This document shows, piece by piece, positions 48,919 to 58,082 of a stretch of DNA of 64,000 nt. This DNA is from Tachypleus tridentatus (lineage: Eukaryota; Arthropoda; Merostomata; Xiphosura; Limulidae). The stretch's first letter is position 1, and every line of letters begins with the position of its first letter. Under the pieces are notes generated by a model. That model saw nothing but the letters and a program-made list of their open reading frames with translations, made no database searches and had not been told where the DNA came from. The stretch lies in NCBI RefSeq assembly GCF_004210375.1, contig NW_027467782.1, positions 21,989,276 through 22,053,275 on the forward strand, in the 5' to 3' direction. The position numbers and the translations under genes were made by a program.

Positions 48919-48989
48919 TAGAACAGCAGAATTAGTTGTTTGCGTAGCGTGAAACTGTAGATTTTCAGTTTGTAACACGTATGCTGACA

Positions 48990-49817
48990 GAGGAATATGG
49001 TAAACGAGAAAGGCCAAGCACAATCATGGCACAATTACGAAATATGAATCAAGAAAAAGGTGAGTCTGTTCGAGTGTTTGGACATAAGCTACAAGAGCAA
49101 GGTAGTAGATTACGTAGAACTTAGATTAGATGATGATCCAAGATACACTAAAGTCTGAGTATGAGCAAAGGTCGCTTAGCGATAGAGCTCTGAGTGATGT
49201 TAATGAATCCAATACCCCACGAGCAACCTTATTAGATTAATCAAGGAAACAAGAGAGCAACAGATATACAGGCACAAGCAGTCTGTAATAAGTATGATAA
49301 GTAAGAGTACAAATTAAACAGTAAACTGGCGAGACGGACAAAATAAGTGCGAGGACTTGTAGTGTTTTAAATGGGGTAAGGTTGGCCACATAACAAAAAA
49401 TTGTTTTATAAAACAAAATAAAAATGAGCCTGTAAGTTGTTTTGCGTGTTGTATTTTACGTTTAGTGAGGATTTTACAGGAAGGATTAATTCAGAAATAT
49501 AAGATCTTAGTTAGACGATATCTTGTTGAGATAGAAGATTTGTTATTAGGATTAAAGGATATTAAAGATAGCGTTTAGATTTCAGATCTGACTCAACAGA
49601 AACGTGGTTTAATAGAGGCAGGTGAAAATGTCCTGAAAGTTTTGTTAGGAACTGCAACCACAGATGATTTACGTGAATTAAACAAGAAAGTATGACACCA
49701 AAGACAAGTATCCAGAGAAATGATTCATTTAATAGGTGAACAGATGACTATAATGAATTCATTAAACCAGACACTTGAATTACATGAACAGGAAATTAAA
49801 AGCGTATCTATATAGAG
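48990..49817 (+). pseudogene. Remnant of an LTR element with gag and env-like pieces
   Basis: Two pieces can be seen in the plus frames. At about 49044-49120 there is a gag-like stretch (EKGESVRVFGHKLQEQG), followed at about 49350-49400 by a zinc-knuckle-like CFKWGKVGHITKNC in which the second Cys is Trp. From about 49505 to 49815 there is an Env-like stretch with QQKRGLIEAGENVLK, LLGTATTDDLRELN and a coiled-coil-like GEQMTIMNSLNQTLELHEQE. That layout recalls the membrane-fusion subunit of errantivirus or baculovirus-F-like envelope proteins. No protease, polymerase or integrase lies between the two pieces, and no LTR was found. Many stops make it non-functional. The hAT element at 49818 interrupts it. 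Confidence 0.5.
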
Positions 49818-50123
49818 CAGGGATTCCCAACCTTTTGGCACTCGCGACCCCTTACCTAAAAGTTTGAAACCCATGTGACCCCCTACTTAGGGCTTACTAT
49901 CAGCAGCTTAATTTTTCTTTTATTTTCTGTGAAGGAGAGGGAAAGAAACATCTAAAAAAATATTTTAAAATTCTGTAATTATTTATTAGCAAATTAAATC
50001 TCATTGGTCCAACCTGAATTCACAAAAAGAACATATATTTCTTAAAATAATATTAACATAGGTTTGAACAGCTGTCCAACCCAGCAAGTGAGATGCCTGA
50101 TGTTGCATTTCAGCAGCAAGCTT

Positions 50124-51868
50124 TCAAATTCGTGGCCCAGCGTTTCTTAGAGCCAGTCTCATGTCATCTCCAACATCCAATCTGTTCCTATTGTTTGTTT
50201 TTATATTGACAAGAGTGGAAAATCCTGTCTCACACAAGTAGGTAGAAGCAAATGGAACAAGGACACGTAAAGCTATCATGCTGACTTTGGAGTATGACTG
50301 ATACATAGCGCACCAGAACTGAGTCACGGATTTCACCTTGAAGAGATCACGAGCTGAAGAGTCGTTCTTTAGATCCAGAAATTCATCTTGGATATCATCT
50401 GGGATGCTGGATACATCAAGTTCAGTACAAAGTGGGTTCCTTACCAGGGCCTCCTTTTCCTGTGATAGCTCAGGGAAGTAACGCTCGATTTCCTTTTCTA
50501 GAGACTGAAGATGTTCGGTTATCTCATCCTTGAGGAACTGATCCAGTTGGATCTGAGACTCATCCGTCACTCCACAAAGTTTTTCAAACATAGCGATATT
50601 TCCAAGATTGGTTTTCCGACACAAGTTCTACAGTTTGGAAACAAAGGCCTGAAGACTATCTTGAAAAAGGAGAACATGTGTTTCCCTTCCTTGAAGCTTT
50701 AAATTGAGCTTGCTCAGCTGGTAAAAAATGTCGGCTAGTTACGCAACCCTTTTGTTCCATGCTTCATCTTCGAAGTGAGCTACAAGATCTTTCCTTTCTT
50801 GAGTCTCCAGGAATAGCTTTATTTCATCTTTCATTTCAAAGACACGATTAATAACGTTTCCTTTCGACAACCAATGTACTGCTGTGTATAAGAGAAGGAG
50901 TTCGTGGTCAGCATTCATGTCTTTGCATAGTTCTTTGAAAAGGCGAGTGTTGAGTGCTTGAGTCTTCACATAATTTACAATTTTGATTACAGATTCAAGC
51001 ACTTCCTGCAGAGAGGCAGGAGAGTCTTACTGGCGAGAGCATATCGGTGAATCATGCAGTGGATGCCCTTGCTTGAGGTGCTAGCTTCTTCACTCTAGAC
51101 TGGAATCCTGATTTCGATCCCAGCATAGCCGGTGCCCCATCCGTACAAACCCACACACGTTTTCCTATTGAAGATCTTCGTCTTGAAAAAAAAAAGTTGA
51201 AACTTTTCCATGACATCATCAGCTTTTATTGTTGTTTCAAGTGCACTGCAGAATAAGAATTCGTCTTTGATGTCACTTGAATTAATGTATCTCACGAAGA
51301 CAAGCAACTGAGAACATGAACTTACATCTGTTGACTCGTTGAGCTGAAAAGAGAACAAAGGGGAACCCTTGATTTCAGTCAAAACCTGTTCCTTCACATC
51401 CATAGACATTTTAGAAATGCGCCTCTGTATAGTATTATTTGACAGAGATACTTGCTGCATCTTCTTTGCACTGGCTTCTCCAAGAATAAGATTTGCTGCT
51501 TTCATCATGCAGGGTTTAAGAAGTGTTTCTCCAATCGTGTGAGGCTTTTTTTGTTTAGCAATTTCGAATGCAATCTCATATGAAGCTACTACGGCTGCAC
51601 TCTGCTGCTGAAACGACCCACTTCTATCGATTCTTTGGCTTTTAAGACACCGTTCACACCGTTTGAAGAAATCCAAACCTTTCTTTGCGTGTTCTGGATG
51701 TTTCATCTCGAGATGACGCTTGAGTTTTGATGGTTTCATTGACTCTGCACTCAGGACAGCATGGCACAAAATACACTGTGGTTTCTCGATGCCGTCGTTG
51801 GCGAGCACAGTGGTGAAGCCAATGTTGAGGTAGCATTCTGAGTATCTGCGCCGTTTAGCCATGGACAC
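50124..51868 (-). pseudogene. hAT transposase with BED finger, three lesions
   Basis: The frame 51868-51095 begins MSMAKRRRYSECYLNIGFTT, then a BED zinc finger (CILCHAVLSAE to HLEMKH, with C-x2-C and H-x4-H). It continues through SFQLNESTDVSSCSQLLVFV, where the family has a catalytic Asp (here N-E-S-T-D). A run of A near 51185 causes a frameshift. The frame resumes at 51002-50739 (LLLYTAVHWLSKGNVINRVF, with the Trp-Leu-Ser-Lys-Gly motif). After a stop near 50740 it resumes again at 50624-50124 (IERYFPELSQEKEAL; LCETGFSTLVNIKTNNRNRL, the C-terminal hAT dimerisation motif). About 580 residues are recognisable, near full length for ZBED5-like proteins. Few lesions suggest recent inactivation. 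Confidence 0.92.
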
Positions 51869-52079
51869 AACTCACATCTACTGCTTACTTATCTCCTTGT
51901 TAAAATAAAATAAAAGTGTTGAATAATGAACGCTTTGGCAACTGTAGATCTTACACTGACTACTTGTGGGGGGTGGAGGTAGAGTAGTGATGGGGTAAGT
52001 ATTGGGAGGGAAGGGAGCGTGGCCAGTCGCGCGATTCGTCATCCACCAATCAGCAACGGACATGTGACTCACGTGTCGA

Positions 52080-52230
52080 CGGCAAGTACACACACACTTA
52101 ATCACAGCTAAACAGACACACAAGCATACGTACATGCGCGTACACTCACATACTCGCTACTCACTAGTACACACATACATACAGTTGCAGACACATACAC
52201 ATTCACTCACAGGCACGCATACATACACCC
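52080..52230. repeat. Degenerate CA-rich simple repeat inside the hAT element
   Basis: Many short acacacat and cacatacata strings, interrupted by other bases. It lies between the transposase start and the right terminal repeat. Confidence 0.75.
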
Positions 52231-52456
52231 ATAATATCACCTTATGACATTGAACTAACGTAGCACACGTTTTGCTTTGCACCGAAACAAAAAAAAATGT
52301 AAGAGCATGAAAATGTTATTGATGAAATAAAATTAATGTTATCCCAAGCTACTTCTAACAAGGCCACGCGACTCCCCTGCCAAAGCTTCGCGAACCCCCT
52401 GGGGATTCGCGACCCACCGGTTGGGAAGTCCTGATTGAGAGAATTCGCACCATAAA

Positions 52457-52738
52457 CACCTTGAATGTTTTTTTGTGGTTTCTGCTGTACTATTGCCCTT
52501 TTTTAAACTCATAAACCATTATATGCCTAATGTGCTCTTCAGACACATTCATCTTCATAATGGTTTATTTGATAAATGATCTGAAAAAGTGGAGTTGTGA
52601 TGGTTTATTTTATTTGTCTGAAGATTTTTATACACGTCCTACGACATATTTTAGTCATTAAAGCCTTCTACAAAGACAGAAATGATGATGCACTTTCTGT
52701 ATTGAAATTTCGAGCATCACTTATGGGATGACCTGATA
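52457..52738 (-). mobile_element. 5' end of a second mariner copy
   Basis: Read on the minus strand it matches 42121-42400: the terminal repeat atcaggtcatcccataagtg, the untranslated leader, then the start codon region (tatgaagatgaatgtgtctg) and the first 30-odd codons. The rest of the element is missing, so this is a truncated copy that begins shortly after the hAT element ends. Confidence 0.9.
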
Positions 52739-53242
52739 AATTATGAAAAAAATTTAGTTCGTAATAAATAACAAACAATATTTAAATCATGTAGGATTAC
52801 TTTAAATCAAAGATTTAGCTGACTGCATACAAGATGAAAAGTTTTTCCGTTAGACAAAAAAAGAGTCCACTGTGAACAAAATCAAACAAATAATTATTAA
52901 AACGATACAAAACACTGTTGTTCTGTATAGTGAAACAATCATTAAGAAACTCTTACTTTACTTGACAGAGGTTTAACATATATAAATATATGGACACATA
53001 ACTTGTTAGTTGATTTGTTATCTCGAGATACTGATATATATATGCATTTGGCATTCAATTGAAACTTCTAAGTATAAACAAGTGTGATGTAGTGTGTGGT
53101 TCAGTTCTTTATTTATTCAATAAAGTTTACTCCTGAAGTTGATATGTATATCATTATACATACTTTAATACGAAATTTATGTTGTTGCTACAGATTTATG
53201 TATTAATGCACAGTTGGTACAATGTGTACAAGGAGGTTGACA
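52739..53242. other. No recognisable gene
   Basis: AT-rich; no further SLC6 exon could be recognised here. Confidence 0.5.
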
Positions 53243-53302
53243 TCTCAAAAGAGACGCCCATTCGTCTACAGTTCCTGTTATTAAAACTTCCACAGTGCAG
53301 AA
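53243..53302 (-). pseudogene. SLC6 exon-9-like piece (after TM8)
   Basis: The minus strand reads FCTVEVLITGTVDEWASLLR, close to the FCTVEGFITA-VDE-P-LLR segment that follows the GIDSQ end of TM8 in GABA-transporter-like SLC6 proteins. The exon at 55782-55894 ends precisely with GIDSQ in phase 0, so this would be the next exon. However, the bases before the first codon are CA instead of AG, and no GT donor follows LLR. A Tc1 element (53407-54951) lies in the intervening intron. Exon 9 is therefore either inactivated, a stray copy, or affected by sequence errors. Confidence 0.75.
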
Positions 53303-53406
53303 TGAAAAACCAAAACTGACCAATATGAGTACACATGTTGTCATAACATACAGATTAAAGTAACTTAATAACATAGTTAGACAGACCTATATAAATTTTA
53401 TATGTA

Positions 53407-54951
53407 CACTGCTGGCCAAAATCTTGAGGCCAATGAACAAAAGAGAAAATATGTATTTTGCGTTGTTAAACTCAACCACTTATTTGGGTAGAGCTTCGAA
53501 AAATGAAAATGAGAAAATGGAAAATAAAAAAGAACTTTTTTGGCATTTAATAGGGAAAATAAGAACACTATGAAATTAGCCTAAATACTAGCTGGTGAAA
53601 GGTTTAAGACCGTACTAAAACGAAGCGTTAATCGGTAAACACGTAACGAAATTTAGTCATTTGTGTTCAAGCATTAGTATTGTCAACATTTCCCACTCAC
53701 ATCTCCTGTGTCACACATTGGGTAAAAAACATGGCAAAGGTGAAAAGTTGGCAGAGTCTGAACGTGGCAGCATTGTCGAGCTGCAAAATTAAGGTATCTC
53801 TCAACATGCCATCGCTGGTGAGACTGGGCGCAGTAAAACTGCTGTTGCAAGTTTCTTAAAAGATCCTGAGGGATACGGAACGAGAATTTTGAGTGGTCAG
53901 CCCAAGAACATTTCGCCGGCGTTGAGCAGGAGGATTCGACGGGTTGTCCGGCAAGACAATAGCCGATCGTCGAACCAGATTAAGGTCCTTACGGACAGAG
54001 AATGCAGCTCAAGAACAATAAGATGGCATCTACGAGAGAAATGCTTTAAAAATCGTAAACGTCTTCAAAGGCCACGCCTCCTTCCACACCACGAAACAGC
54101 TCGGTTACATTTTGCTGAAAAGCACCAAACACGGGACGTAGAAAAGTGGAAGAATGGTTTGTTTTTCTATGAGAAAAAAGTTAACCTGGATGGTCCAGAT
54201 GGCTTCGAACGTTACTGGCACGATAAGGATATCACACCAGAGAAATTTTCTACACGACACAGTGGAGGAGGTTCCATCATGATCTGAGGTGCTTTCTTCT
54301 TCCATGGAACAAAGAGCTTCAGGTTATACAGGGGCGTCTAACAGCAGCTGGCTACATTGGCATGTTGGAGAGAGCATCCTTATTGACTGAAGGCCCCCGG
54401 TTGTGTGGAAATAACCGGGTCTTTCAGCAGAACAATGCTGCAATCCACAATGCCCGTGATTTTTTTGGACCATCCAGCGTGCTTGCCCGAACTGAATTCA
54501 AATTGAAAATGTTTGGGGGTAGATGACAAGAAAAATCTATAGAAATAGACGTCAATTTCAAACAGTGCATGATATTCGTCAAGCCATCTTCACCACTTGG
54601 AATAATATACCAGCCAGCTTTCTGCGAAATCTTATATCGACCATGCCAAAGCGAATGTTTGCAGTTATTCGCAATGACGGCCGTGCAACTCACTACTGAG
54701 ACCTCTTATTGGGCATTTCCTACCCTGTTTAGGACTTCTTTTTGGTATGGTCTTAAACTTTTGACCAGCTAGTATTTAGGTTAATTTCATAGTGTGTTCA
54801 CATTTTCCCTATTAAATGCTAAACAGTTTTTATTTTCCCTTTTCTTATTTTCATCTTTTGTAGCTCTACTCAAATAAGTGGTTGAGTCTAACAACGCAAA
54901 ATGCATATTTTCTCCTGATGTTAATTGGCCTTAAGATTTTGCCCAGCAGTG
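53407..54951 (+). mobile_element. Tc1-type transposon with long inverted ends (IR/DR)
   Basis: The element is flanked by TA (53405-53406 and 54952-54953). Its ends, cactgctggccaaaatctt and the complement at 54933-54951, extend into inverted repeats of about 210 bp. Each end also has an inner direct copy of the outer motif (ctagctggtgaaaggttta near 53590; its complement near 54745-54775), an IR/DR arrangement as in Sleeping Beauty-like elements. The transposase in the middle is broken. It sits in the intron after TM8 of the SLC6 locus. Confidence 0.93.
53731..54700 (+). pseudogene. Tc1 transposase relic
   Basis: After a decayed start (MAKVKSWQS) come GISQHAIAGETGRSKTAVAS and FLKDPEGYGTR (first helix-turn-helix). 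An open frame at 53889-54287 follows, with SGQPKNISPALSRRIRRVVR, RTIRWHLREKCFKNRKRLQR, VEKWKNGLFFYEKKVNLDGP and STRHSGGGSIMI. The first catalytic Asp is Tyr (FYEKK for SDEKK). Further on, VFQQNNAAIHNAR shows the second Asp changed to Asn. The third motif is lost in a frameshifted stretch. A stop at 54285 and frameshifts make the gene dead. Confidence 0.92.
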
Positions 54952-55579
54952 TATATATATTTACTGAATTAATGTTTTATATAATAAAGTTTCAAACACA
55001 CGTGTTATTATTTAGTTTGATAACGTAATACTTCATCTTGCGTGAGAGGACGTTTTAAGTTATAAGTTTCTGTGTGTTACACGCACACCAGGGAATAATA
55101 TATGGGAGTCATGGAATAAAACAGTTCGTAGCTTCTACCGTTAGCTCATGTTACTACTCAGGTTGTCAGTGTAATTAATGACAATGATATCCTTTCATTT
55201 CATCAACTACAAGTTTTACAAATTTCACGTACTAGCCTTACGTTCATTGGCCAGCATTGACAAAATTTCTAAATCCCAAAAAACAGTCGCAACTTGCTAA
55301 TTGTTTTCCCCATACCTATCGGTTCTCTCGAAAATATCTTGTTCTTCGTTGAAATGTGTAATTGGGTAAAATGTAACGGACGTACTAAATAACACCCGCA
55401 CGTTAACATTACTCACGTTTTTATACTGCTGAAATTGTTTATTTCACTTCCAAGGAGATTCCATACGTTGAGCCATGCACAAGACGTTAAAACTCCCACC
55501 AAGCAAACGATAAGAGAAACGTATAAATTTGAAACAAAAACGAAAGACAGTGTTTAGTCTCTGAATATTTCACAATGTT

Positions 55580-55790
55580 GACGTACATTAACACACATCA
55601 ACACATTATATGCTCACCTGGCTATCAAATAACACACATCAACATATTATATGCTCACCTGGCTATCAAATAACACACATCAATATATTATCTGCTCACC
55701 TGGCTATCAAATAACACACATCAATATATTATCTGCTCACCTGGCTATCAAATAACACACATCAACATATTATCTGCTCACCTGGCTGTC
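55580..55790. repeat. Minisatellite, five copies of a 41-bp unit
   Basis: acacacatcaacatattata followed by tgctcacctggctatcaaat is repeated five times. The last unit runs directly into the donor site of the SLC6 exon that ends at 55782: its own last part (ctgctcacctggctgtcaat) is the exon boundary itself. The unit therefore derives from the exon-intron junction. Confidence 0.93.
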
Positions 55791-55894
55791 AATTCCAAGA
55801 ATTAACAGCATGAGGAAGGACACAATTGACCATAAAGGGGGAGGTGGCAACTGTAAAACAACCTCTGGATAAACAAGGAAAGCTAACCCTGAAC
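55782..55894 (-). CDS. SLC6 transporter exon 8 (TM8 region)
   Basis: Acceptor ttttcttcag precedes 55894; donor gtgagc follows 55782. With one base carried from the previous exon it encodes [25 protein letters not shown] and [12 protein letters not shown]. These are the SGPGLAFxAYP loop and TM8 of SLC6 proteins. The Asp-Ser of GIDSQ, which belongs to the second sodium site in this family, is kept. Phase is 1 in, 0 out. Confidence 0.93.
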
Positions 55895-56179
55895 CTGAAG
55901 AAAATACACCATGTTAGATTATATCTAAACAAGGACCGTGTTTGTACTCTGAAAATAACACAGCAGGTCACTGTCTGATAATACTTAGTGTATATTAAGA
56001 TGTTGATACACTGTAACTTACCAATAGACGTTTCATTTTAAATGTTTTAGAACCAAGATTCAAGAAAATATTAATAAGGTTTGTTCTGAAATATTCTGGT
56101 ATACGTTGATTTAGTACAGAAACAGAACTTTTACTGTTTATATAAACAACTGAAGCACAAGAAGACTGAATTATCTTAC

Positions 56180-56308
56180 CGGACTTCACAACGTCAGCAA
56201 CTTCAGTCCCGTCGCCTTTCATGTAGACCACGTGACCGAAGACGGAAAATATCACAGTACCAGCAAATATGCTGGTAGCAGGGTTAACAATATACAGAAT
56301 ATATCCGT
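56180..56308 (-). CDS. SLC6 transporter exon 7 (TM7)
   Basis: Acceptor ttatttctacag; donor gtaaga after 56180. Encodes GYILYIVNPATSIFAGTVIF, SVFGHVVYMKGDG and EVADVVKSG. The N-x-x-x-S pattern (NPATS) of TM7, which supplies sodium and chloride ligands, is present. The exon starts with AC followed by the frame GGA-TAT-ATT, but the preceding exon leaves two bases (CG), so only one base should precede the first full codon. The junction shifts the frame. The outgoing phase of 1 fits exon 8. Confidence 0.9.
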
Positions 56309-56490
56309 CTGTAGAAATAAAGATATAGAAACAATAATGAATGTGTGCAAAGTGTACAATAATATCCATGGAAACAGAAACAGTGAAAGAATAACGAATA
56401 CAGAGTACAGAGAATTATTACATTGAACATTTTTGTGCGAATCATTCTTAAATAATCAAATCAAAAAAAAAATTGTTTTTTTTTTGTTAC

Positions 56491-56594
56491 CGGAAGAAGT
56501 TGTGGCTAAACTTGTTGTAGCTTCCAAGAGTTACGACGGAACCGAAACCAATACCAAAAATGAAAAACACTTGCGTTCCTGCTGTCACCCAGAC
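56491..56594 (-). CDS. SLC6 transporter exon 6 (TM6)
   Basis: Acceptor atgttattag, donor gtaaca. Encodes VWVTAGTQVFFIFGIGFGSV and VTLGSYNKFSHNFF, with two bases left over. This is the unwound TM6 of SLC6 proteins. The Gln of the chloride site (GTQ) is kept. The residue four positions later, normally Ser (FFS), is Ile (FFI) here. Confidence 0.93.
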
Positions 56595-56867
56595 CTAATA
56601 ACATTAATACAATAAATTAATACTGATTACAAAGAGTTCACTTCTTTAAATTTAACACTAATTTAGTTTCGTTACGTTTTGATTAAAGAATTATTAACTA
56701 GTATTAGAGCTTGATAGCAAATAAACGGAAAAAAAGTCGCTTGACAGTTACTGATTAACAATGACACTGTTTTCACTAAAGACGTAAACTACAGTTACAT
56801 TAGATGGGAAGTTTTATTTGTTGCCCAGCCTGGTTGTTAGTGTTTGTCTTCAGCGTCAGGGCATTAA

Positions 56868-56912
56868 AATATACAGTTAATCCCACTATTCGGTGGTAAA
56901 AGAATATGCCAT
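56868..56912 (+). repeat. Short SINE1 fragment in the SLC6 intron
   Basis: acagttaatcccactattcg followed by gtggtaaaagaatatgcc is a piece of the SINE1 body. Confidence 0.65.
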
Positions 56913-56944
56913 TGGTTCTGTCCAACAACCTTTAACATCTAACA

Positions 56945-57220
56945 TTAATATTTTCTAGTGTTTATATCGTATATGAATGTAATAATAATAACACTAGTAT
57001 ATTAATATAATAAAAATAACATTTATATATGAATATAATGACAATGACATTTATATATCAATGTAATAACAATAACACTTATATATGAATATAATAACAA
57101 ATACATTTATATATGAATGTAATAGCAATAACATTTATATATGAATGTAATAACAACAACATTTATATATGAATATAATAACAATAATATTACTATATGC
57201 ATGTAATAACAATAACATAA
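56945..57220. repeat. AT-rich array of about 30-bp units at exon 5 edge
   Basis: Units of the type aataacatttatatatgaat plus gtaataacaat are repeated about nine times. The array abuts the 3' edge of the SLC6 exon that ends at about 57227, where the expected donor is missing. Confidence 0.9.
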
Positions 57221-57226
57221 ACGAAT

Positions 57227-57361
57227 CTTGGGATCCAAAAGTTTATCAAATTTTGGAGTAATGTAAAAAAGTAGTCCGTCTCCAGCGCCATCTAACGTCA
57301 CTCCACGAATAAGAAGAATGATTTGAATGACGTATGGAGTGACTGCTGACACCTTAATAAT
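57227..57361 (-). CDS. SLC6 transporter exon 5 (TM5 and loop)
   Basis: Acceptor tgtttacag before 57361. Encodes IIKVSAVTPYVIQIILLIRG, then VTLDGAGDGLLFYITPKFDK and LLDPK, a clean match to TM5 and the following extracellular loop (RGVTLPGA-GI-FYITP). In relatives the exon ends after the DP(K/Q) codon with a GT donor. Here the codon AAG is followed by ATTCGTTTAT: a GT appears only four bases later, which would shift the frame. Both sides are phase 0. Confidence 0.92.
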
Positions 57362-57429
57362 CTGTAAACAATAAACAAATAATGAAGTAAAATAGTCCAA
57401 AGAAATGAAATAATTAATGCTAGAAACAT

Positions 57430-57860
57430 TAAAGATTATTGGATTAAATAAACGGTGATGTTTTCTTATGATTATTGTAATGGTGTTTTATGTCATTAGG
57501 TGATGTTTCCTTATGATTACTGTAATGGTGTTTTATGTCATTAGGTGATGTTTTCTTATGATTACTGTAATGGTGTTTTATGTCATTAGGTGATGTTTTC
57601 TTATGATTACTGTAATGGTGTTTTATGTCATTAGGTGATGTTTTCTTATGATTACTGTAATGGTGTTTTATGTCATTAGGTGATGTTTCCTTATGATTAC
57701 TGTAATGGTGTTTTATGTCATTAGGTGATGTTTTCTTATGATTACTGTAATGGTGTTTTATGTCATTAGGGGACGTTTTCTTATGATTACTGTAATGGTG
57801 TTTTATGTCATCAGGTGATGTTTTCTTATGATAACTGAAAGGGTATTTTTATGTCATTAG
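57430..57860. repeat. Minisatellite, about 9.5 copies of a 45-bp unit
   Basis: ggtgatgttttcttatgatt followed by actgtaatggtgttttatgt and catta. Copies are almost identical in the middle and more diverged at the right edge. It lies in the SLC6 intron between exons 5 and 4. Confidence 0.96.
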
Positions 57861-57950
57861 GTTATCTTTCCTTGTGATTATTGTAACACTGTTTTATACA
57901 ATCCTTCCTTTTTCTTTTGTTTCCAAGTTTTATTTTAGTTTAAATCTCAC

Positions 57951-58082
57951 CTTGCAACTACTCTGTAGTCCTTTCAAGATGACCAAATAAACCAGAAACC
58001 AGGCAAGTAACAAACACAAACTCAGTTCCATGTTCTCACCTCCCAAGTATGTAATCCCGAAGTAATCTGTAATGTTCGACGC
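57951..58082 (-). CDS. SLC6 transporter exon 4 (TM4)
   Basis: The best start is the acceptor ctcttttgaag before 58082, which gives 44 whole codons and phase 0 on both sides; a second AG at 58067 is possible. Encodes ASNITDYFGITYLGGENMEL, SLCLLLAWFLVYLVILKGLQ and SSCK, ending at donor gtgaga. This matches the SxGIxxLGG loop, TM4 (LALCLLLAW) and the KGVKSSGK end. Confidence 0.88.

Larger units (their letters stand above)
49818..52433 (-). mobile_element. hAT transposon, ZBED5/Buster-like, nearly complete
   Basis: Terminal inverted repeats: cagggattcccaacc at 49818 and ggttgggaagtcctg at 52419-52433. The flanking 8-bp target duplication is atatagag at the left and attgagag at the right (6 of 8 identical). 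The 2616-bp element holds one transposase gene on the minus strand (51868-50124), broken in a few places only. Downstream of the gene start is a CA-rich degenerate simple repeat (about 52080-52230). It has inserted into an LTR-element remnant. Confidence 0.93.

Noticed and set aside
57430..57860. Regular 45-bp repeats as CRISPR or regulatory array
   Set aside because: Head-to-tail identical units without spacers inside an intron; an ordinary minisatellite.
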